Origin: Hemerocallis citrina
Taxonomy: Eukaryota; Streptophyta; Magnoliopsida; Asparagales; Asphodelaceae
Direction: 5' to 3'
NCBI GenBank assembly: GCA_017893485.1
Contig: CM030366.1
Span: 76,203,227-76,267,226 of the forward strand
Length of the DNA stretch: 64,000 bases
The notes under the pieces are model-generated. The model was not told the origin of the DNA. It ran no database searches and was given only the letters and a program-made list of their open reading frames with translations. Position 1 is the stretch's first letter, and each line of letters starts with the position of its first letter. The translations under genes and the position numbers were made by a program. Positions 56,639 through 64,000 of this stretch are shown here, piece after piece.

Positions 56639-56854
56639 TCCTCTCTTAGCTTGTTGTTTTTTACTTCGTTTTTTTGCTTTTGATTTTGTATGGATGCCTA
56701 ATAGCAGACGGACCACCGCTTGATGTATCTTTACATTGTAATGAAATATCCTTTAGTCTTTCGCATCTTGTGTTGTATTGGAGCTCTTGAGTTTATGTGT
56801 ATTCTGTGATCTTGGTTGCCACCGTTAGAGTGATATATTGTTCTTTTCCAACAG
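56639..56854 (+). other. 3' flank of the antisense gene
   Basis: Pyrimidine-rich with TTGTAATGAAAT near 56737 as a possible polyadenylation region. It ends in an acceptor-like TTCTTTTCCAACAG at 56841-56854. Confidence 0.35.
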
Positions 56855-57479
56855 AAGGTTGTTGTGTATGATGCACGTGACTCTCGCAACCGCGAGATTA
56901 CCCGTCTCCATACCAAGCTCCAGGTGATGGAGTTGGGGCTCACTTGTTCACGGAAGAGGCTTTTTAAGGCAGAGGCAGAGCATGGCCACTTGATGAGAGT
57001 ATTGACCCGAAGGGATACCGAAGTGAGGCATAATGATGAGATCCTCTGAGAGGTACCTCCGGTTGGTTTGGAAGATCATTCATGTGGAAGATCATTCTTC
57101 AGAAGAAGCGACCGCTGGAAAGTCTTCGTGGCTTAAAGTCCTTCGTCGCTCTTTGCTTACGGCTGCCACTAAAAGAGACGAGTTAAAGAATGTGGTGCTT
57201 GAGAGGAGCATAGAAGCGGCTCATCTGAGACAAACTATTCTTAAGTTTTTGAAGGGGACTCGACCAAGTGGTTCAGCGTACACTAGTGTGCCTCGTTGGA
57301 AATTTGAGGTAAAGGACGACTTTCTCAAAAAGTGGTTAGTTGAACAAGAGCTACAAATTCATCAGTTGAAGCGACTTTTCAAGGGAGGCAATATGAGGAG
57401 CACTTCTTGCTTTCGTGAAGAGCGCGCTCAGGGGAGATCATTTCATAAACTAGCTCTACGTTTCCCAGGAGTTCCATGA
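56855..57479 (+). pseudogene. Coiled-coil exon downstream of the antisense gene
   Basis: After the acceptor at 56854 the frame reads VVVYDARDSRNREITRLHTK and LQVMELGLTCSRKRLFKAEA (charged, heptad-like). A one-base shift leads to AATKRDELKNVVLERSIEAA, HLRQTILKFLKGTRPSGS and KKWLVEQELQIHQLKRLF. It may be a further exon of the same antisense gene or a second one. No known domain. Confidence 0.45.
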
Positions 57480-57840
57480 AATCCAGGGGATGCCCAAAGC
57501 AGGGTGGCAGGTTCGTCTAGTTGGCATCGGTTGGAGGGGTGGCACGGGCAGTAGGTCCTGAAGGTACGACTTGATCCGTGGGTTTCAACATCCCTTCAGA
57601 TGGTTTGAGGGAACGAGATAGTGCTCGTGTGCCTGTTGGAAACCGTAGACTGCGTTTGTCCCTTAAGAGGAACATCCATTTGCCACAAAGGAGTAAAGAT
57701 GGGGGCGAGTTAGACTTTGTAATCTTTTACAGACTTGTTCTTTGATAAAACTAGTAATCAGATTCTTCTTGTGAAATAAAATTTTCCTAAGTGTTTGAGC
57801 ATTGTATCTTTGAATTACGTCTCTTTAAACATGTTGTTGT
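57480..57840. other. No gene recognised
   Basis: Spacer between the coiled-coil exon and the satellite-like array; includes TTTGTAATCTTTTACAGACT and AATAAAATTTTCC (57774), a possible polyadenylation signal for plus-strand transcripts. Confidence 0.4.
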
Positions 57841-57845
57841 TTCAG

Positions 57846-58600
57846 GAGCACTCGAACGTCTAGCCATGCTCCGCACACTTGTTTGGGGGCAAGTAGCTGT
57901 AGCGACTCTATGAACAGTGAGTGGACTTCGAACAAGGTGACGAAGTGTTTTGAAAGTAGTCAAATGGCGAGCCGAACCCCGCACACTTGCTGTAGAGCAT
58001 GTGGCTAGAGCGGCTCTATGAACCATGAATGGACTCCGCACTTGTCCAGGGTTGTTTCAGGAGCACTCGAATGACAAGCTGAAACCCGCATACTTACTTG
58101 GGAGCAAGTGGCTAAAGTGGCTCTATGAACCGTGAGCAGATTCCGAACAAGGTGACGACGAGTGTTGGGAGTACTCGAATGGTGAGCCGAACCCCACACA
58201 CTTGCTCGAATGCACATGGCTAGGGCGGCTATGTGAACCATGAATTGACTCTGCACTTGTTCGAGATTGTTTCAGAAGCACTCGAACGACGAGCCGAACT
58301 CCGCATTCATGCTCGGCAGAAAGTGGCTAACGTGACCCTATGAACCGTGAGTGGATTCCAAACAAGGTGACGACAAGTTTTGGGAGTACTCGAATGGCGA
58401 GCCGAACCCTGCACACACGTAGCTATAGCAGCTCTATGAAGCATGAATGGACTCCGCACTTTTCCAGCATTAAACACTCATATGGTGAGAAGTACTCCAC
58501 ATACTTGCTTAGGGGAAAGTGTGCATGTGGGACTCTATGAATCGTGAATGGATCCCGCACTTGCCCATTGAAGTTCTTGGTGAATGGATGGTGTTGCTCG
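57846..58600 (+). repeat. 215 bp dimeric satellite-like array
   Basis: Two monomer types of about 105-110 bp alternate. Type a ends GATTCCGAACAAGGTGACGA and GGGAGTACTCGAATGG. Type b ends GACTCCGCACTTGTCCAGG and TTTCAGGAGCACTCGAACG. Dimers begin at 57846, 58061 and 58276, exactly 215 bases apart; a shortened fourth follows. It lies between the integrase end (58800) and the antisense gene, the 3' noncoding zone in which Tat/Ogre elements are known to carry variable tandem repeats. Confidence 0.85.
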
Positions 58601-58799
58601 GGGGCGTACCATATGTCTAACTCATTGTTTTCCTTAGGTAGAATTGTTCAAGGAATTCTTGTATTGTACTAGAAATTTTACAAAAGAAAAGACTAATTTT
58701 ATTTCCATTTAAAAATTCAAACTACGTAGTTTCCTGATTGCAACCCTTTATTACATGCTGTGACCGTTATAATCATCGGTATTTATGACATGTTTGATG

Positions 58800-60030
58800 C
58801 TAACTACTATGCAAAAGCGTTAATTTCTCTCTTTGTATTTCGTGAGGTGCTCGATATTTCAAGTCCTTGATATCTTCTTCCCCCCAAGTCTTCACTCGGT
58901 AAGCTCCTTGGCGGACAACTTGTGAGACTTTGTATGGTTCATCCCAGTTAGGGGCGAGCTTTCCCTTCTTTCGGGGGTTCGATATCTCGAGCTTTCGGAG
59001 GACGAGGTTTCGTTCTGAATGTTGACCGAGCAAACTCTCTTGTTGTAGAATCTCTATACCATCTTCTGGTTGATGTTTCTTCAGAGGACGGACTTTTCTC
59101 GAACTTCTTCGATAAGGTTTAAATTGGCTCGGATGTCATTCAAATTTTGCTTTTCATTGAATGAAAGGAGGAGGCGAGGAGAAAGTATTCCCACTTCTAG
59201 AGGGATGAGAGCCTTTATGCCGAAAGTTAGGTTGAATGGAGATTCTCTTTGTGGTTCTATATGACTATAGCACACTCGGGAGTTCTTCGACCCATTGTCC
59301 CCTTGGGGCTTCACCAAGCCTCTTCTTGAGGACTTCCAAGATTTGCCGATTGGTATTCTTGGCTTGATATTAGTTTGGGGATGCGGAACTGAAGAGAAAT
59401 GTTGCTCAATATCCATATTGGTGCAAAATTTGCGAAACCCCTTGCTAGCAAATTGGGTTCCATTATCGGTGACTAGCGTGCAGGGGAATCGTGAACCGAC
59501 AAACTACGTTCTTCCAGAAGAGCTGTTGGACTTGTGCTCGATGATTGTTGGAAGTAGTTCTGCGTCTATCCATTTTGTAAAGTAACTGATAGCGACCACT
59601 AAGAAGGACCGTTGTCCGGTGGCAAGAAGGAACGACCTAAGCAAATCCATTTCCCAAATTGCAATGACATGGAGCTGAGGTTGGCTTGAGGGATCCGCTT
59701 GATGGAGGAGTGTTTCTGAAATGGGATGTATCGGCAGACAAAGGCTTGAGCATCGGTGAGGAGAGTGGGCCACTAGTAACCATGATTAAGGACTTTTCGA
59801 GCGAGGGACCTCACACCCAAATGGCTGCCGCCTAATCCTTCATGAACTTCTCTTAAGGCATAGTCAGCCTCTTTAGGAGAGAGGCACCGAAGGTTTGGTC
59901 GACCATCAACTTGAGTGTAGGTGCGCTTGTAAACGATCCCTTCTACGAGTGTGTACCTCTCAACCCTTACCCGGATCTTTCTTGATTCTTTTGGTGTTCG
60001 CTGGGAGGAACCTTTTGTCGAGGAAATCAA
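58800..60030 (-). pseudogene. pol: Tat integrase
   Basis: The zinc region LSPKEADYALREVHEGLGGS with HLGVRSLARKVLNHGY (60030-59773) leads to the core LATGQRSFLVVAISYFTKWI, where the first catalytic Asp (VAIDYF) is Ser. SPFNLTFGIKALIPLEVGIL lies in the later core. The C-terminal part LRKLEISNPRKKGKLAPNWD and EPYKVSQVVRQGAYRVKTWG is the usual tail. At least three frames are needed. Confidence 0.82.
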
Positions 60031-60672
60031 CTAGATGCTTCATCCAAGAATCTTCGGGTGGTTGACGGGTTGTAGGCATGAGTTCCAGCATTTCTTCTTC
60101 AATGCTTGGTTTGAGTAGGACTCCTATTAACACGGTGTAGTTGAGTCCGTCAAATGATGAGGAGGCAAGCTTGAAGAGGGCATCTGCTTGCCCATTTTCT
60201 TCTCGCGGAATGCGAGTGACTTTGGCTTCTTTGAAGGTGAACATAATCTTCTTTACATACACCGTGTACCTGGCCATACGATCATCCCTAGCCTCGTATT
60301 CTCCTCGGATATGGTTCACCACTAATTGGAAGTCACTGAATACTCTGACTCTTTGTCCCCTACCTTCTTTGCTAGGAGAATCCCGGAGATCGGGGCTTCA
60401 AACTCGGCCTCGTTGTTAGAAGATGAAAAATTGTGGCATAGCGAGTATTGGAGAGTAAAATCATCTGGACCGATCAAAATAACCCAGGCTCCACTTCCTT
60501 CGATGTAAGAGGATCCATCCACGTAGACATTCCAAAGTGGCAGGTTGTCTCCTTCCTTGGGAGGATCAGGGATTGTGCTCTCAACGATGAATTCGGCTAA
60601 GACTTGGGCCTTAATTGCAGTTCTGGGGCGATATGTGATATCGTGTTGGCTTAACTCAATGGACCACTTCAT
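60031..60672 (-). pseudogene. pol: Tat second RNase H (archaeal type)
   Basis: It starts after the RT-linked RNase H end (MKWSIELSQHDITYRPRTAI, KAQVLAEFIV). WNVYVDGSSYIEGSGAWVIL is the first Asp block, FSSSNNEAEFEA the Glu block, VNHIRGEYEARDDRMARY the next, and VTRIPREENGQADALFKLAS the last. A frameshift near 60322 splits it. In Tat elements this extra RNase H follows the normal one. Confidence 0.82.
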
Positions 60673-60721
60673 GAGTCTTTCGGAGCTTTCGAACTTGTAG
60701 AGGACTTGCTAGAGTGGTTGA

Positions 60722-61524
60722 TCAATGATGACCCATATGGAGTGTGCTTGAATGTAGGGTGAGCTTCCAGGTGGCTGTCACTAGAGCATAGGCCATCTTC
60801 TCCATCTTCGTGTACTGGAGCTCAGAATCATGGAGCACCTTGCTCACCATAAACCTCAATAACTTTTCCGAGGAGACCCCGAAGGCATACTTCGAGGGGT
60901 TCAGTTTCATGTTGTTGACCTGTAATACATTGAACGCTTCTTTGAGGTCGGCCACATGGTCTTCTTTCTTGAGGCTCTTTACATGCATTTCATCCATGTA
61001 CACTTCCATGTTTTGACCGATCTGTTCTTTAAAGACTTGCTTCACCAAGCGTTGATATGTAGCTCCGACATTCTTTAGCCCAAAGGGCATTACTCGGTAG
61101 CAATAAAGCCCTTAATTGGTGATGAAGGATGTCATCAGGATGTTAGGCAAAAATATTCGGATCTAATTGTACCCCGAAAATCCATAAAACTTAATAACTC
61201 ATGGCCTGAGGTGGCATCTATCAAGTCGTCTATGCTCGGCAGGGGGAAGGAGTCATTCAGACTTGCTTTGTTGAGGTCGGTGAAGTCTATGTAGAATTTC
61301 CACTTAGCGTTGGCTTTCTTTACCATTACCATGTTTTCTAGCCACTTGGGATAGCTAACTTCCTTGATGAAGCGGGCGGCGAAGAGTTTCTCGACCACTT
61401 CCTTGATGGCTTGTTGTCTCTCGGATGCAAATTTGCGATGTTTCTGCTGGACAAACTTGACTTCCAGATTTACACTTAAACGGTGCACGATTAGATCTTT
61501 GAAAATGCCTGACTGTCCAAGCAA
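60722..61524 (-). pseudogene. pol: Tat reverse transcriptase with deleted RT-RNase H junction
   Basis: VVEKLFAARFIKEVSYPKWL, VMVKKANAKWKFYIDFTDLN and the ATSGHELLSFMD block form the fingers and palm. MPFGLKNVGATYQRLVKQVF follows. The active site reads VYMDEMHVKS in place of VYVDDMLVKS, so the second Asp is Glu. FGVSSEKLLRFMVS joins directly to KVLHDSELQYTKMEKMAYAL. The copy at 34.5 kb has YYVSKVLHD there, so the RT thumb and first half of RNase H have been deleted. Confidence 0.82.
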
Positions 61525-61593
61525 AGGGTCTCAATTTTTCTTAATGCAGGTGATGAGTTTCTCCTTAACTTGACGGGGGAGTGCGTTACTTAC

Positions 61594-62150
61594 CTAAAAA
61601 CACTTAGCTTGATCCTCTTCAGATAAGGGAATTTCTACTAGTTCATCCACTGATTCGGAGCTGGCTTGCCCCCTATCAAGGGGGAGTTCTAAGGCATCGA
61701 TGGAAAGGACCGAGCCCTTTATTGTGACAGTATAGCATGCCCGAGCAGATTCTTGAATTCCTTTGGCTTCCTCTACTCCTGCAACCGTGAGGAACTTCAT
61801 CTTCATGTGGTAAGCCGAGGCAACTGTTTATAGGGCAGCTAACTGCGGGAGACCGAAGATGGCATTGTAGGCGGACTTCATGTCAACCACCATGAAGTCT
61901 AGCGCTTCTATGCGAGTTGTTGGAGCCTTTTCTAAGGTTAATTCAAGGGTAACAATTCCTTCGATCAAAGAATCGATGGAGGGTGTATTCGGCAGGCTTA
62001 AGGCGACATGACTTGAGCTTGGGGCCCTTGAACACATTCAGGAAGAGGATGTTAACCGAGTTTCCGTTATCAATTAGGACTTAGCGCACTTCATGGTTCT
62101 CCATACACATGCTGATTACAAGTGCATCACAGTGAGATGTTCAGACACCC
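61594..62150 (-). pseudogene. pol: Tat protease region
   Basis: The reverse strand near 62100-62040 reads VLIDNGNSVNILFLNVFK, the Tat-type retropepsin active site with Asp-Asn-Gly. Downstream, SIDSLIEGIVTLELTLEKAP, ALDFMVVDMKSAYNAIFGLP and VSTAY-like MKMKFLTVAGVEEAKGIQES fit the PR-RT linker. A frameshift separates the active site from the rest. Confidence 0.7.
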
Positions 62151-63637
62151 TCTAAGTCTCGAGATGAGAATGTAATACTGGCTTCCGTGCTCCTTGGAGG
62201 TGGGATATTATGCACTGAATTTATGCTTTCCTTGAGGAGCTAGATGCACCCCCATAGGTTCCTCATGAATAGCGTGAAATATCTCCATCCATCCTGATCC
62301 CTGGGACTCGGTTGGCCTTGCTGCTCGCATGTTGCGCTCCTCACAAGCAGAGGTACGATGTCGTTCACTTGTTCAAATTTGCGAGGTATCCTCATCGGAG
62401 AAATTCTTTGTGCTCATCCTTGAGGGTTCGACAGTCATCTATGAGATGACCATGATATTTATGGAAGTCACACCACTTGGTTTTATATATTCTTTTGCCT
62501 CAGTGCAATCATCTTGGAGGAGGTCGAAGGAGCCCGTCTTTGTCAACCTCCATGAGGATGGCAGAGATGCTGGCATGGGGTGTACTTCTCAAAGCGAGGC
62601 ATAGGAGGTGGGCGACACTGGCCCGTGGCATACTTATGTGATTTTTGAGTTTCCTCTTCATTGGTGCCCTGCCGTTTGTTCCCGGACGAAGGTATCTACT
62701 ATTCTTGGGGGCGGATTGCCTTTCTACTCGGATGTACTTCTCGATTCTTTGAAGAAGGTTAGAGAAGTCCCGAGGAGGTCTTTAGACAAGGGAAGCCTTA
62801 AGGTCATCATGCTTCACATTGTACCTGAAGGCGGTCGTGGCCACTGCTAAATTGAGTGAGGGGATTGATCTGGACTTAGCCGTGAAGCACTGAACATAGC
62901 TCTTGAGGGTCTCCCCATCCCTTTGTTTCAGGTCTAGCAAGGAAGCACTAGTTTTCTCTTAGTTGTAGCTGGTTTTGAAGTGTGTGAGGAAGAGCTCCTC
63001 GAGTTAGTTGAAGAAAAATATAGATCCCAGAGAGAGATGAGAGAACCACTCCTGCGCATAGCCCTTCAAAGTTTTTCATAAGAGGGAGTAGGATGCTTGG
63101 TGGATCTCAGAGTTTTAAAACTCTTAATCTGGTCTGCTTTTTTAGTCTCCCCATTGTACGACTTGAATGTTGGAATCTTGGAGTTAACGAGGACATGAGC
63201 CTCAATGATCTTCATAAAGAAATGGGGCCTGACGGGACAATATATTCTTTCCTTTCTTCCTTCTTCGTGCTTCAGTAGTGATAGACGATCTTCCATCTTT
63301 CAGAGGGGTCGAAGGACAGCGCACCTTGCTGATTAGATCTAGTGGACCCATGGGACTCCTTGTGTGGGGATGATTATGTCAAGGGCCTGAAGAATTTCAT
63401 CTTTGAACTCTTAGAGTTCTGCTCTGGTGACAGGTACCTGGTCCTCCCTTCCTCTACTAGGGGTTGTTCTACTGGTTGGAGTGGGATACCTCCTCTCTCG
63501 GGGAGGAGTTTTTCTGTGGTCCCTTGAAGAGCAGTTGCTTCTTCGCCTCCTAAGAGAGGGGGATTATCTTTGCCTTCTGGGAGAGGGAGTTCTTCCGCGC
63601 CCCTTGGAGAGGGAGTCATCTGGATCGTGGCCTTCAA
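62151..63637 (-). pseudogene. gag: Tat Gag, heavily decayed
   Basis: MKATIQMTPSPRGAEELPLP and a Pro/Glu-rich leader start at 63637. PFFMKIIEAHVLVNSKIPTF with KSYNGETKKADQIKSF matches the Tat Gag opening (P-F..I......P..FK.P....Y.G..DP..H). The remaining capsid part (63000-62200) can be followed only in pieces. The start codon is uncertain because the element continues beyond the window. Confidence 0.6.
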
Positions 63638-64000
63638 GAAGAAAGGCTTCTCCTACTTCCCTGCTATTCTACATGGGGGTCTTCATCATGAGATCTCCTC
63701 CCATTGAGGTAGGTTCGGAGGTCAGACCTCTACTGGCAGCTGATGATGACCTGACGGAGACCGGGTTGTGGTTGAGGTAATGTGGAAGGGGTCGATGTAT
63801 AGACCGAACCTCTATTTTTGACGAAGGGTCTCGCAGGTGGGTCGGGACGATTTCGGTGGGAGCCCCCCGGTGCAGCTCCTCTGGATTGAGGTTGAACCTA
63901 CTGAAAAAAAGGCTCTTCTTACTGATGTTGATGGTGCTTCTCTAGTTGAAAGGAAGAGAAGGTCCTCAAGAGGAGGAGGTGGAGGAAGAGGGTTGGCTCA
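63638..64000. other. Upstream of Tat gag, no gene assigned
   Basis: Plus-strand frames here are shadows of the Pro/Glu-rich leader. On the minus strand this may be 5' untranslated or further Gag leader sequence. Confidence 0.4.

Larger units (their letters stand above)
58800..64000 (-). mobile_element. Tat-type Ty3/gypsy element, pol and gag, runs off the window
   Basis: The order from right to left is gag, protease, RT, RNase H, second (archaeal-type) RNase H, integrase. The double RNase H and lack of a chromodomain assign it to Tat. The 5' LTR would lie beyond 64000. The 3' zone with the array and antisense gene extends to 54283, and the original 3' LTR may include 25.0-26.9 kb. Every gene is broken. 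Confidence 0.8.

Noticed and set aside
62329..62850. Plus-strand frames of 80-90 residues
   Set aside because: Shadows of the decayed Tat Gag; no family resemblance.

Overview
This window is plant nuclear DNA, almost certainly from an angiosperm and probably a eudicot. The evidence is plant lineages of LTR retrotransposon (Tork-like Copia, Tekay-like chromovirus, Tat-type Ty3/gypsy), Helitrons, MITEs, an L1-type LINE, long TA/AC/TAA microsatellites, and GT..AG introns with pyrimidine-rich 3' ends. No bacterial genes, rRNA, tRNA genes or CRISPR were seen. I cannot name the species. I see no intact host gene: the host-like coding sequence is limited to short exon fragments (a WAV2/Bem46-like alpha/beta hydrolase, a RING-IBR zinc finger, and one weak chloroplast-protein-like exon).

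Layout. 1-10.3 kb: the end of a Tekay-like LTR abuts a truncated minus-strand Copia (A). Next come an exon fragment, MITEs in TA-rich DNA, and a second Copia of the same family (B, plus strand) with both LTRs. Both Copia copies carry gag, the start of protease and one shared extra reading frame, and lack integrase, RT and RNase H. 10.3-17.3 kb: a CACTA-like terminus and palindromic GC-rich subterminal repeats bracket the hydrolase exons, which were later split from their surroundings by a 3.26 kb solo LTR (target duplication TTTAT). 18.2-21.3 kb: a second solo LTR of the same family. 21.3-26.9 kb: LTR-like blocks and four tandem arrays. One of these is about 30 units of roughly 60 bp, in which many units can form a small hairpin and the stem sequence co-varies; another is a 100-120 bp repeat full of TTGAC W-box cores.

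26.96-54.28 kb is a nest that can be unpacked from its own target-site duplications. A Tekay solo LTR (T3) is interrupted by a whole Tekay element (G1, 28463-50276, gag-pol on the minus strand at 46.2-41.4 kb). G1's left LTR holds a 6.3 kb insertion (N, TSD CTAAG) that itself carries a Tat pol fragment, and a TRIM array (LTR-internal-LTR-internal-LTR) with two Helitrons in its third LTR. G1's right LTR holds another Helitron, whose empty site is readable in the left LTR. T3's right half holds a 5'-truncated LINE (12 bp TSD) and a 240 bp hAT MITE (8 bp TSD).

54.3-64 kb: a minus-strand Tat-type element (gag, PR, RT, RNase H, second RNase H, IN; all degenerate) that runs off the right edge. Downstream of its integrase lie a 215 bp dimeric satellite-like array and, on the opposite strand, an intron-bearing reading frame of the 'putative gypsy type transposon' (PF04195-like) kind with its own TATA box. 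Removing T3 places the W-box array about 100 bp upstream of that TATA box, so the promoter and the antisense gene were probably one unit before a 27 kb nest split them.
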